64,000 nt of DNA, from the NCBI RefSeq assembly GCF_019464495.1, contig NZ_CP080492.1, positions 682,001-746,000 of the forward strand, given 5' to 3'. Below are positions 34,601 to 42,629 of this stretch, piece by piece. Numbering within the stretch: the first letter of the stretch is position 1; every line of letters starts with the position of its first letter. The DNA is from Leucobacter luti. GTDB taxonomy: Bacteria; Actinomycetota; Actinomycetes; Actinomycetales; Microbacteriaceae. The position numbers and the translations under genes were made by a program. The notes beneath the pieces are model-generated. The model worked only from the letters and a program-made list of their open reading frames with translations, searched no databases and was not told the DNA's origin.

Positions 34601-35067
34601 GCTGCGGCGGTCCATGCGTCTTTGCGCTGACCAGGTCCATCCATGAGGTAGTTGATCTGGCGCATTCCATTCACGTCACCCCAGGAATGGAACTTGCCCG
34701 ACCGGCCAGGCATTTCGCGCACTCTCCCCGCCTCAGACATGTACCCCGACGGCTCCCCCAGCTGGATCTCGATGCAATAGGCGCGTGTGCCGTTCGGCAT
34801 CACGTAGTTCGAGATCGTGAGTCCTCCGGGAAAGGTGACGGCCTCTCCGCGAGGAACGGCAGTAGCGGGCCGCTCATCCGCCACGATTCCCCCGGTCATC
34901 ATCACGACTCCGATCAGCGCTCCGCACACCAGTCGTCTCGTCCGAGCCCGGCGCTGTTTCTCCCGCTTGCACCATTGCCACCGGGACGTATCGCGGGGGC
35001 AGAGACGCGTTCGTTCTCGCCATTGGAACCAAGTCGCACCACTGCTCCGGCACTGCACACCTGTCAC
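31612..35067 (-). CDS. Repeat-containing surface adhesin with possible Cys-Gln thioester domain and LAxTG-like anchor
   Basis: The protein has about 1151 residues if translated from GTG 35067, chosen because GAAGGG precedes it; the frame stays open to 35175. A basic n-region and hydrophobic core (LVCGALIGVVMMTGG) form a signal peptide. The N-terminal domain has AYCIEIQ and AAVQLTIW, resembling the Cys and Gln segments of thioester adhesin domains. After an acidic Gly-rich linker come about five repeats of about 110-130 residues with LC-P-N-IF, V-GPG-YTS, WWVETL and G-CGA-ETT signatures. The C-terminus is LAMTGG, a hydrophobic helix and RRESQRKEE, a sortase-type anchor. Role: covalent or strong attachment to surfaces, by inference. 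Confidence 0.75.
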   Translation of the reverse strand: MTGVQCRSSGATWFQWRERTRLCPRDTSRWQWCKREKQRRARTRRLVCGALIGVVMMTGGIVADERPATAVPRGEAVTFPGGLTISNYVMPNGTRAYCIEIQLGEPSGYMSEAGRVREMPGRSGKFHSWGDVNGMRQINYLMDGPGQRKDAWTAAAVQLTIWRMRENFKAGNPFLNAKIDTLQRSAKGRALIAASDALTTEARREAKAPGSPQKVTGKLVIAPDPAGKAGKYRVAYPAGTRDLSVRGGVFLRTGTATVDVADTGASARYVQAVPGARKIEVTGSWRTQGTRGWEPIIDIYNTSTASGAVGQRLAVATGRSNGTHARGRFDTVARTIPPPFADPDAASQAQASAEIGGTMRDTLIVTEMQDTRARIWPNAVADFTAYLEPVAGSVKYGPDWEPLLGEPHMVQARDPETQELLWTELPGRGPIPGGSGASDGTGDSVEGDDGAPGGAVGDEGGDASVRTGDGSPPRREPLMEERREPLVWSAEEIANMSAAQRCVAQPVYREGGIVVSRVGEYHTKPVTVRSAGTVNWVERIRSGGRTVHQGKCGAANERTAIEQPGVTTAAVASVMLGEVVTDVATVTGRFAPNASYSLRFEAYRAAESEVGEPLCAPGNRIFRSERLPVEGPGEVTSPGFVARWEHGTQIWWVETLYWETPAGPKALHRGACGLETETSVVGRPEVSTLAPETAVVGDRIGDTAMVTGDVKSSSDARWELTFAAYRGPTASHETPGSEVVGQALEPAELDDNPGKADSPGKKSLNEDQNNEVPLCTPENLLFETAATPVTGPGKYRSEEHTVPFDWIGTVWWVETLWLIEGEERIPVSVGECGAVDETTVISGPELSTRASAVAAIGEAMEDVAEITGELSQRDGVSHELVFEGYRGVASEGATSAALCVPENEIFKTDPIAITQAGEYTSSEVTALPEYGDTVWWVAVLLQRSEGNVVELARGTCGDPSETTTIQPPRVRTESAGTVTLGEELYDAAIVEGRLGKRAGVSFRVTFTAYAEGADGVLACVPDRVIESLSDFEGVPVSGPGRYTSKRTVTTAEHVGAGGFVETLLMRENDQDYIVHVGECGAASERFTVSAIPPVETRPESPDRPALPPAPLAMTGGAVILPALLGAGLLLLLGLAIGWGVIVRRESQRKEE

Positions 35068-35235
35068 AGCTTTTCCCTTCGATCCAGCACCTGAGTGGTG
35101 CGCGGGCCCCACCTCGTGCGGAGCTTGTCCACCGATGATGGGCTGCTCCGAGGGCCAGCGCGACACGCCATCCACAGACGGAAAGCGGCCTCGATTCGTG
35201 CTCTCTGAACGGTCGTGCTACAGTAATTGATGTGC

Positions 35236-35312
35236 CGCGGGGTGGAGCAGTTCGGTAGCTCGCCGGGCTCATAACCCGGAGGTCGTAGGTTCAAATCCTG
35301 CCCCCGCAACCA
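35236..35312 (+). tRNA. tRNA-fMet (CAT), copy 1
   Basis: This is a complete 77-nt cloverleaf including encoded CCA. The anticodon arm is CGGGCTCATAACCCG with the three G-C pairs of initiators, the first base is C1 opposite A72 (unpaired, initiator hallmark), and the T-arm is TAGGTTCAAATCCTG. A UUCG-loop terminator follows immediately. Confidence 0.95.
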
Positions 35313-35315
35313 TGA

Positions 35316-35360
35316 GAAAGGCCCCTGATCTGGAATTCGTTCCAAGATCAGGGGCCTTTC
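35316..35360 (+). terminator. Terminator with UUCG tetraloop
   Basis: A 16-bp stem (35316-35331 against 35345-35360), extended by GGAA-TTCG-TTCC, lies a few bases after tRNA-fMet copy 1. Confidence 0.9.
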
Positions 35361-35609
35361 GCTTTCCCTGCGCGCGCTCACATTTCGGCTCGAGTCCACT
35401 CGCCTGCGCTCCGGACGCCGATGCTCGGCTCGGGCCTCGCTCCCCCGGGCTCATGCCTGAGCAGCAGTACTCGTGCCTCGAGCTTCGATAGTTGGCGTGA
35501 GAAAGCGTTCTGGATCCACCTGTGGACGAAGATAGCGCGGGCCGCAACACGCCCCCAAACCCGCCAGTTCGCTGCCTCCAGGGTGCACCCTGTAGGCTAA
35601 TAAACGTAT

Positions 35610-35683
35610 CGCGGGGTGGAGCAGTTCGGTAGCTCGCCGGGCTCATAACCCGGAGGTCGTAGGTTCAAATCCTGCCCCCGCAA
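35610..35683 (+). tRNA. tRNA-fMet (CAT), copy 2
   Basis: The 74-nt body is identical to copy 1, with the same C1-A72 mismatch and GGGCTCATAACCC anticodon arm. CCA is not encoded; the sequence after the discriminator A is CTG. The 297 bp between the copies contain only the copy-1 terminator and non-coding sequence. Confidence 0.95.
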
Positions 35684-35710
35684 CTGAAATGCGGTCGTTG
35701 CACCGCCACG

Positions 35711-35749
35711 GCACCCGGGCCCACATGAAGTGGGACCGGGTGCTTTTTT
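35711..35749 (+). terminator. Intrinsic terminator after tRNA-fMet copy 2
   Basis: The stem GCACCCGG/CCGGGTGC, with inner CCCAC/GTGGG pairing, is followed by six T residues. Confidence 0.9.
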
Positions 35750-35967
35750 GCGAGCAATTGCATGAAGCACCGAGTGTGCGAAACCGCCACTGCCTGCCCG
35801 CGGGCAATTCGTTTCGCACGAAGCGGTATGGCACGCCGACTCATCTACGGGGGCCTACAGGTGGCACCGAACGGTGTCAGCTCGCTGCGTCTGAGGTGAC
35901 GCGGGCTGCGCCCCGCCTCAGTTTCTTCCGAGCAGATGATGGCCGCAGCCTGGTGCACGAGATCATG

Positions 35968-37314
35968 TCACCGCACTTCTCCCGTAGCGAGCCGCGTTGT
36001 GCGAGCGCCACTCCAGGCGACGGCAAGCGCAAGCCCCACGAAACCGGCCCCCAGCGCGAAGGCCATCTGGGCCCCTCCGAACGCGGCTCCGGTCGCCCCT
36101 CCCCCTGATGCGACGACATCGTCGAACACTGCTCCGTACAGCGCACCCATAACTGAGGCTCCTGCGATCAAACCCAAGTTGCGCGACAGACTCAGCAGTC
36201 CAGACGCTGCGCCACGGGTCTCGCGACTCGCCTTCATCAGCGCCGCAGTGTTGTTTGCCGCGAGGAAGAGCTGGTAGCCGGGAGTCAATATGACCAGGGC
36301 GATGAGATACCCCGCGAGGCCAAGCAGCATGGGCAATGAGACAAGTGCGAGCATTCCCGCAACCATGATCCCCAGGCCCACTGCGGTGCTCCATGTCGCC
36401 CCTCGTCGATCGACGACTCGACCAGCGAACACCCCCGAGACTGCCGCGACCGCAGGGCCGAGCGCCATTGCAAGGCCGATGGACCCAACTGAGAGCCCCA
36501 GTCCTGCTGCGAGAAAGAAGGGGCCCACGATGAGCGTGCTCATCATCACGGTTGCCACGAGCAGATTCATAATGAGCGCCGCAGTGAAGGGCCAGTCGCG
36601 GAGCAGCCCGAGCGTTCCCAAGCGAACAGGACCGCGGACAATTGCGCTCGAACCCGGCGTCCCCGTGTCCGGCAGAGCGAGTGCAAGCGGACGACTCAGG
36701 AGCGCAAGTGCTGCAAGCCCCACGGGGACCACTCCATAGAACATCGACTGCCACCCCCAGAGTTCAAGCAGGAGACCGCCCGCAGCGGGTCCGAGCGAGG
36801 TGCCGACTGCGGCGGCGGCGCCCAGCGCACCCATGAAGGCGCCGAGGCGCGTGGTGCCTCCCAGATCACGTGCGAGTGCCAGCGGGAGCGCAACAAGGAC
36901 CGCGGCTCCCACCCCCTGGACCGCTCGTGCGCCGATGAGAGTCGCGAAAGAGGGTGCCGCTGCACACGCGAGTGTGGCAATGAGAAAAACACCCATCCCC
37001 ATCACAAGTGTGCGTTGTCGCCCGAGCCGGTCACCGAGGCGCCCGACCTGTACTGCTGTTGCCGTCATCGTCAGCAGGTAGGAGAGGACCACCCACTGAG
37101 CTTGGGCCGGTGCGACGGCGAACTCGCGTGCGAGCGAGGGCAGCGCCACGTTCGCGATGCTCGTACCGAGAGCGGCGAGCAGGGCTGCAAGGGTCAACCC
37201 CGCAATACTGCGCCTCTTGGCTCGCAGCTGCTGCCGAGTCGGCACGTGGGGCACCGGCGAGTGGGGAGGCGAGCTGGGCGCAGCTTGCGGGCTGTGGTTC
37301 GATGCGGCATTCAC
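35968..37314 (-). CDS. MFS drug-exporter-type transporter (DHA2-like)
   Basis: This membrane transporter has about 448 residues from GTG 37314. Helix 1 has LGTSIANVALPSLAREF and loop 2-3 carries MFS motif A (GRLGDRLGRQR). Later helices include GPAAGGLLLELWGW (motif C-like) and SRNLGLIAGASVMGA. Twelve or more hydrophobic segments are visible. An ATG at 37392 is in frame but would collide with the divergent regulator and leave no promoter, so I prefer the GTG. It probably exports a toxic compound under control of the adjacent XRE-cupin protein. Confidence 0.87.
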   Translation of the reverse strand: MNAASNHSPQAAPSSPPHSPVPHVPTRQQLRAKRRSIAGLTLAALLAALGTSIANVALPSLAREFAVAPAQAQWVVLSYLLTMTATAVQVGRLGDRLGRQRTLVMGMGVFLIATLACAAAPSFATLIGARAVQGVGAAVLVALPLALARDLGGTTRLGAFMGALGAAAAVGTSLGPAAGGLLLELWGWQSMFYGVVPVGLAALALLSRPLALALPDTGTPGSSAIVRGPVRLGTLGLLRDWPFTAALIMNLLVATVMMSTLIVGPFFLAAGLGLSVGSIGLAMALGPAVAAVSGVFAGRVVDRRGATWSTAVGLGIMVAGMLALVSLPMLLGLAGYLIALVILTPGYQLFLAANNTAALMKASRETRGAASGLLSLSRNLGLIAGASVMGALYGAVFDDVVASGGGATGAAFGGAQMAFALGAGFVGLALAVAWSGARTTRLATGEVR

Positions 37315-37344
37315 GCCTTCAGCTTGCGCAATGTGGTGCGATTT

Positions 37345-37362
37345 CAGCAATACTCGTTGCTG
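37345..37362. promoter_or_regulatory. Candidate operator for the XRE-cupin regulator
   Basis: A perfect inverted repeat CAGCAA-tactcg-TTGCTG sits in the 78-bp gap between the divergent exporter and regulator genes, flanked by ATTT on both sides. It is well placed to control both promoters. Confidence 0.6.
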
Positions 37363-37392
37363 ATTTGGGGACAGTGTGATGAAGTTCAGCAT

Positions 37393-37980
37393 ATGACTAC
37401 ACTTCCGAACGTCGTCGCTGACGCCCTGGACAGAGTCGCCCCCAGGCTGCGCCTGCTTCGTGAACAACGCGGCATGAGCCTGTCAGAGCTCTCGGCGCTC
37501 ACCGACGTCTCGAAAAGCACACTTTCCCGGTTGGAAACGGGCCAACGCCGTCCGAGCCTTGAGCTCCTTCTTCCGCTCTCACAGGTGTATCGGGTGCCGC
37601 TCGACGAACTCGTGGGGGCTCCGCCCACAGGCGATCCTCGTATCCGACTGCGTCCGCGGCTCGTCAACGGACGCGTGGTGGTGCCACTCACACAGCACTC
37701 TGGCGGGCAACACGCCTGGAAAATCGTGATCCCCGCACAGGCCAGCGTTCCTGATCCGAAAGCCCATGACGGCTACGAGTGGCTGTATGTGCTCAGCGGA
37801 CGGCTGCGCCTCGTGCTCGGCGACCGTGATCTCGAACTCGGTACTGGCGAAGTCGCCGAATTCGATACGGGCGAGCCCCACTGGTTCGGGAGCACCGGCT
37901 CAGAGCCCGCTGAGGTGCTGAGCCTCTTTGGCCCACATGGCGAACGCGCTCACACCCGAGCGGACGTGGCGCAGCAGTAG
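37393..37980 (+). CDS. XRE family transcriptional regulator with cupin sensor domain
   Basis: This is a 195-residue protein. The N-terminal XRE HTH spans about residues 18-72 (LRLLREQRGMSLSELSALTDVSKSTLSRLETGQRRPSLELL), and the C-terminal cupin barrel holds DGYEWLYVLSGRLRLVLG and FDTGEPHWFGS. Such fusions sense small ligands through the cupin and repress or activate neighbouring genes. It is divergent from the MFS exporter, which it most likely controls. ATG 37393 begins a few residues before the regulatory helices. Confidence 0.9.
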   Translation: MTTLPNVVADALDRVAPRLRLLREQRGMSLSELSALTDVSKSTLSRLETGQRRPSLELLLPLSQVYRVPLDELVGAPPTGDPRIRLRPRLVNGRVVVPLTQHSGGQHAWKIVIPAQASVPDPKAHDGYEWLYVLSGRLRLVLGDRDLELGTGEVAEFDTGEPHWFGSTGSEPAEVLSLFGPHGERAHTRADVAQQ

Positions 37981-38149
37981 CTGGTGGCGCACTTGCGCAA
38001 CGAAACGAACCCCTATCCAGCGGCAGAGCCCCCTGCGCGAGAATGAGCGCTGCCGAGATACCCAGCACGCGCTCCAGCGTCAGACAGGGGCTCACACGTC
38101 GCACCCACCCACATCGCACAATGTCAGAGGCCCGCAATACAGTGGTGGC

Positions 38150-39277
38150 ATGATCCGGACTCTGGCCATTGAGAACTACCGCTCACTGCGTGAGGTCACG
38201 CTCGATCTTGCCCAACTCACCGTGGTCACTGGCGCGAATGGCACCGGGAAATCAAACGTATATCGCGCTCTGCGGCTCCTCGCCGACGTGATTCGCGAGG
38301 GTGCCCTCAACTCTCTGGTGGCAGAAGGCGGGCTCCGCAGCGCTCTCTACGCCGGCGACCGAGACACTTCGAAACCCGTCGCACTCCGCCTCGGGATCGC
38401 GACAGACGACCTCTCGTACGCGATCGACCTGGGGCTTCCGCAACTGCCAGCCCTCAGCGTGCCGGGTGTCTCGCGAGTCCTGGATCCTGAGGTCAAGAAC
38501 GAAACCGCGTGGCACGGCCCGATCCTTCGCCCTTCCGCCATTTTCGCTGAGCGCCGCTCGCTCGCAGTCCGGCTCAGGAACGACGCAGGCGCGCTCGCGG
38601 TGAGTGATTGGCGCGTGCGAGAGAGCGAATCCATGCTCGCGACACTCGCGTCGCCGACGGAGACGCCTGAGCTCTTTGCGCTGCGAGAATCGGCGCGCCG
38701 ATGGCGGTTCTACGATCATCTCAGAACCGACCCCGATGCCCCCGCGCGCCGGCCGGGCCCGGTGAGCTTCACCCCGGTTCTTGACCCCCTCGGGGGAAAC
38801 CTGCCGGGTGCGCTCGCAACTGTGCTCGGCATCGGCGACGGGGACAGGCTGCAACGTGCGATCTCCGATGCGTTCGACGGTGCCTCTGTGACACTCGAGG
38901 GCGACGACTTCGGGATCGGGCGCGTGTGCTTCCACCAGCCGGAACTCAAACGCTCGGTCAGCGCAGCTGAACTCTCCGATGGCACGCTCCGCTTCATCCT
39001 GCTGGCCACGGCACTCCTCACTCCCCGCCCGCCCGAGCTCCTCGTGCTCAACGAGCCAGAGGGCAGCCTGCACCCGAGCCTCCTCCCGGCCCTGGCAAGA
39101 TTGATCATCAATGCGGCGCGTGAGAGCCAGATCATCGTGGTCACCCACGCCGAACCGCTCGTGCGCGCGCTCGCCGACGAATCGAAACAGATCAAACTAC
39201 TGAAACCCGGCGGAGACACCCACATAGAAGGGCAGCTCCGGTTCGAGGGGCCCGCCTGGCACTGGCCGAAACGCTAG
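38150..39277 (+). CDS. AAA family ATPase (OLD/AAA_21-like)
   Basis: This is a 375-residue ABC/SMC-related ATPase: IENYRSLREVTLDL then Walker A GANGTGKS (residues 28-35), the signature-like region SAAELSDGTLRF, Walker B LLVLNEPEGSLHP and the switch histidine VVTHAEPL. There is no nuclease (TOPRIM) domain after the ATPase, so it is the short, stand-alone form (about 375 residues). Such proteins occur in both housekeeping and defence contexts; no partner gene is adjacent. ATG 38150 starts right at the first strand. Confidence 0.85.
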   Translation: MIRTLAIENYRSLREVTLDLAQLTVVTGANGTGKSNVYRALRLLADVIREGALNSLVAEGGLRSALYAGDRDTSKPVALRLGIATDDLSYAIDLGLPQLPALSVPGVSRVLDPEVKNETAWHGPILRPSAIFAERRSLAVRLRNDAGALAVSDWRVRESESMLATLASPTETPELFALRESARRWRFYDHLRTDPDAPARRPGPVSFTPVLDPLGGNLPGALATVLGIGDGDRLQRAISDAFDGASVTLEGDDFGIGRVCFHQPELKRSVSAAELSDGTLRFILLATALLTPRPPELLVLNEPEGSLHPSLLPALARLIINAARESQIIVVTHAEPLVRALADESKQIKLLKPGGDTHIEGQLRFEGPAWHWPKR

Positions 39278-39285
39278 CCGGATCA

Positions 39286-39475
39286 CCAACGCCAACACAC
39301 ACACACGCCGGCACCGGTAGCGGCACCAACACCGGCACCGGTAACGGCACCAACACCGGCACCGGTACGAGCACCGGCGCCAACACCAGCGCCAACACAT
39401 ACAGACCCAGACCCAGACACAGACCCAGACCCAGACCCAGACCCAGACCCACACCAACACACACCAATACACACA
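39286..39475. repeat. Low-complexity tandem repeats (24-bp and 6-bp units)
   Basis: Three 24-bp GGCACCGGT-type units (39310-39381) are followed by eight AGACCC hexamers (39403-39450, one with a substitution), flanked by CA-rich runs. They lie between the AAA ATPase and UPF0182 genes, which are convergent. No gene covers them. Confidence 0.9.
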
Positions 39476-39519
39476 CAGCGGCCCGGCACTCGATCCTCGA
39501 ATCGTGTGCCGGGCCGCTG
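39476..39519 (-). terminator. Terminator hairpin after the UPF0182 gene
   Basis: A 14-bp perfect stem (39476-39489 against 39506-39519) with an inner CGAT/ATCG extension, 16 bp beyond the UPF0182 stop on the minus strand. Confidence 0.75.
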
Positions 39520-39535
39520 TATTCCCGCCTGAGTG

Positions 39536-42529
39536 CTAGCTGCCCTGCAGCGCGTTCTCCAACGCATCGCGGAGGCGCTCATCCGCCTCACCGTACGCAG
39601 TCCAGTCGCCGTCCTTCATCGCCTTGTCACGATCCTGGATGGCCTGCTGCATTTCCTGCAGCACCGGTGACAGCGGATCCGAAGAGCCACCGTCCGATGC
39701 GCCCGAATCGCCGGTGTCCCCCGTCCCCGCGTCATCACCAGGAACGATCGGCACATCACCGTCGCCGGCGTTCGCGCCCGAGTTGCCGCCGAATAGCTCG
39801 TCCAACGCTGCATCGAGTGTGTCCTCGAACGCGATTTCATCGCCGAACGAAACCAGCACCTTCTGTAGGATCGGGAAGCTCGTACCGGAGGACGCCTTCA
39901 CGTACACAGGCTGCACGTAGAGCAGGCCGCCGCCAACCGGCAGCGTCAGCAGGTTCCCGCTGATGACCTTGCTCTCACCCTGGCGCAGGATGTTCAGCAG
40001 GTTTGAGACCTTCGAATCGGTCGTGAAGCTGTTCTGCACCTGGCCGGGACCGGGGATCGAGTTGCTCTTCGGCAGGGTGAGCAGCTTCAGCGTGCCGTAG
40101 TCCTCCGAAACAGTGCCGTCCTTCGAGCCGGCGTTCGAGTTCGCCGCGAGATACCCGGTGAGGATATCGCGCTGACCCTCGCCACTGGCGTCTGGGATGT
40201 AGGTCGAGTAGATCGAGAAGTTCGGATCAGCATCTGCCCCTGCCGCAAGCGTCAGGTAGTACGGAGGCTGAGCGAGCTTCGTGGCGTCGGCCGTGGCGGT
40301 CGATACCGGATCGTTCGGCGTGCGCCAGCGATCCTCTGCCGAGTAGAACGCATCTGCGTCGGTAACGTGGTACTCACCGAGCATGGCGCGCTGCACCTTG
40401 AACATGTCAGCCGGGTAGCGGACGTGGCTGAGCAGCTGTCCGCTCATCTCCGAAACATCTTTGAGTGTGCCGGGGAAAATCTTGCCCCACGACTTCAGCA
40501 GCGGATCCTCGGAATCCCACGCATAGAGCGATACCTTGCCGTCATAAGCGTCAACGGTCGCTTTGACAGAGTTGCGGATGTAGTTGATCGGCTTCGGCAT
40601 TGGGTCACGCGCGCCGCTCGATGCGTCAACTGTGAGGGCGTTCATGTCCTTGGACTCGGAGTATGGGTAGTTGTCCGAGGTCGTGTACCCGTCAATGATC
40701 CAGACGATCCGGCCGTCAACCACGGACGCATACGGTGCTTTGTCGAGGGTGAGGTACGGCGCAACTTTCTGCACGCGTTCCACCGGGTTGCGGTCGTAGA
40801 GGATCTGCGATCCGTCGACCACGGCACCGGAGAGGAGTACCTCCATGTCCTGGAACTTCAGCGCGTAGATCAGCTTCGTGAAGATATTGCCGAGCTCCGG
40901 GCCACCGTCGCCAGCGAAGGTCGTCATGTTCTGACGCCCACCCTCAGCCGGCTCGTCCACCACTTCAGCTTCGCCGGCAGCAGCAGCATCATCAGCTGCG
41001 GGATCGGCGGGCGTCGGATCATCCGCCGTGGCTTCTGCGCCGCTCTCTGCATCGGCCGGGAAGTCCAGCTCGATCGACTTGGTCCGTTCTCCGCCAACGA
41101 TGGAGTAGGTCGGCGAATTCATGCCGAAGTACACACGGGGCTCAAACTTGCCGAGCTTGCCACTCGTGGGGATTCCGTTTTCAAGGAACACCGGCTCGCC
41201 GCCTGGCGAGCGCTGGTTGCCGTATGCCCCGACAAGACCGTAGCCGTGAGTGTAGACGAGCGTGCGGTTGAACCAGCCAGCCTGGTCCGTGATGTTGATA
41301 TCACGCACCGCAGTCACCGCGTCTTCAACCTGGCCGTCGATCTCATAGCGGTCAACGCTCAGCGACGTCGGGAACTGGTAGTACTGGCGGATCTGCTCGA
41401 GCTGCGAGAACGTCGGCGAGACGACCTCGGGGTCGATGATACGAATATTCGCGGTCGCTACAGCATCGTCACGCAGTGCACCCGGCTCAGCGTCGGTTAC
41501 CGCGTCGTAGCGCTCAACGTCAACATCATCGATCCCGTACGCCACCCTGGTGGCGGCGATATTGCGCTCGATGTATTCGGACTCCAGACTCTTCTCGTCT
41601 GGGCGCACCTGGAACTGCTGCACAGCCCAGGGGTAGCCGATGCCGAGCACGATACTCGACACGAGGAACAGCGCGGTGCCCACGACGGGGAGCCGCCATT
41701 TGCCGGTAAATGCTGTGATCAGGAACAGGATCGCCACAATGATCGCGATTCCCGCGAGGATCTGTTTGCCCGGGATCACAGCGTGGACATCCTGGAACAT
41801 TGCGCCGGTGCGGAGACCGGTGGTGTTCGTGAGGGAGCGGTACTGATCCAGCCAGAGGCTCACAGCCTGCAGCAACAGATACACCGTCGCCAAGACGGCC
41901 GCCTGGATCCGAGTGGACTTCGAGACACGCACGTCGCGGCCCGCGAACGCAATGCCACCGTACAGGTAGCTTGTGGCGACGCCTGCGAGGAGAGCAATCA
42001 TGGTGACCGCTGAGGCGAAGCTCACGATGCCCTGGAGCATCGGAAGGTCAAAGAGGAAGAACGAGATATCAAACCCGAACTGGGCGTCTTTCTCGCCCGT
42101 CGGAGAGCTGTTGAGCCACAGCAGTGCGCTCTGCCACTGCGCAGCAGTGCTGACACCAGCGAAGAGGCCGATCACAGCCGGCAGACCCCACTTGACGAGG
42201 CGCCGCAGCGGCTCAAAGAGTTCTTGGTAGCGGTCGAGCTGCGCCGTGAGGCGAGCATAGACGGGCCGTTTGCGATACGCGATGTCGATCGCGAAGAACA
42301 GCGGGACCGCCATTGCGAGGAAACCGATGACGAACATCACCGCCGCGGCGATCCACTGTGTCGTCAATACGGGGAGATATCCGGTCTGCCGAAACCACAG
42401 CACCTCAGCCGTCACCGCAGCAACCGCGAGGAAGCCGAGAATCAGGATCACCACCAAAATGATGGTGGCGGCGAGTGGGGAGATACGGCGCGGACGGGCG
42501 GCCTGAGCTTCTGCGTTCTGGTCGGTCAC
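39536..42529 (-). CDS. UPF0182 family membrane protein
   Basis: This is a 997-residue protein with about seven transmembrane helices in the first 310 residues (first: ATIILVVILILGFLAVAAVTAEVLWF), then a large extracytoplasmic domain (LESEYIERNIAATRVAYGID, NIRIIDPEVVSPTFSQLEQIRQYY, WIIDGYTTSDNYPYSES, PPYYLTL), all hallmarks of PF03699. The C-terminal tail is acidic, Gly/Ser rich and ends in a charged helix; an extra Ala/Asp/Glu-rich insert lies around residue 490-520. The function is unknown. It follows the YlbL-like gene on the same strand, as in Rv3193c-Rv3194c of M. tuberculosis. Confidence 0.93.
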   Translation of the reverse strand: MTDQNAEAQAARPRRISPLAATIILVVILILGFLAVAAVTAEVLWFRQTGYLPVLTTQWIAAAVMFVIGFLAMAVPLFFAIDIAYRKRPVYARLTAQLDRYQELFEPLRRLVKWGLPAVIGLFAGVSTAAQWQSALLWLNSSPTGEKDAQFGFDISFFLFDLPMLQGIVSFASAVTMIALLAGVATSYLYGGIAFAGRDVRVSKSTRIQAAVLATVYLLLQAVSLWLDQYRSLTNTTGLRTGAMFQDVHAVIPGKQILAGIAIIVAILFLITAFTGKWRLPVVGTALFLVSSIVLGIGYPWAVQQFQVRPDEKSLESEYIERNIAATRVAYGIDDVDVERYDAVTDAEPGALRDDAVATANIRIIDPEVVSPTFSQLEQIRQYYQFPTSLSVDRYEIDGQVEDAVTAVRDINITDQAGWFNRTLVYTHGYGLVGAYGNQRSPGGEPVFLENGIPTSGKLGKFEPRVYFGMNSPTYSIVGGERTKSIELDFPADAESGAEATADDPTPADPAADDAAAAGEAEVVDEPAEGGRQNMTTFAGDGGPELGNIFTKLIYALKFQDMEVLLSGAVVDGSQILYDRNPVERVQKVAPYLTLDKAPYASVVDGRIVWIIDGYTTSDNYPYSESKDMNALTVDASSGARDPMPKPINYIRNSVKATVDAYDGKVSLYAWDSEDPLLKSWGKIFPGTLKDVSEMSGQLLSHVRYPADMFKVQRAMLGEYHVTDADAFYSAEDRWRTPNDPVSTATADATKLAQPPYYLTLAAGADADPNFSIYSTYIPDASGEGQRDILTGYLAANSNAGSKDGTVSEDYGTLKLLTLPKSNSIPGPGQVQNSFTTDSKVSNLLNILRQGESKVISGNLLTLPVGGGLLYVQPVYVKASSGTSFPILQKVLVSFGDEIAFEDTLDAALDELFGGNSGANAGDGDVPIVPGDDAGTGDTGDSGASDGGSSDPLSPVLQEMQQAIQDRDKAMKDGDWTAYGEADERLRDALENALQGS

Positions 42530-42629
42530 GTCTCTGAGTACTTTCCTGTCCTGGGTGCACCAAAAGGTGCCGGGCGGGTTCCGCGGAACAGCCTACCGTT
42601 CCGCGCTGACAATCATCCGGGTCCGCGTG

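Noticed and set aside
40367..42013. A 548-codon open frame on the plus strand
   Set aside because: It lies wholly antisense to the UPF0182 gene, whose minus-strand product has clear family motifs; long antisense frames are expected in GC-rich DNA.
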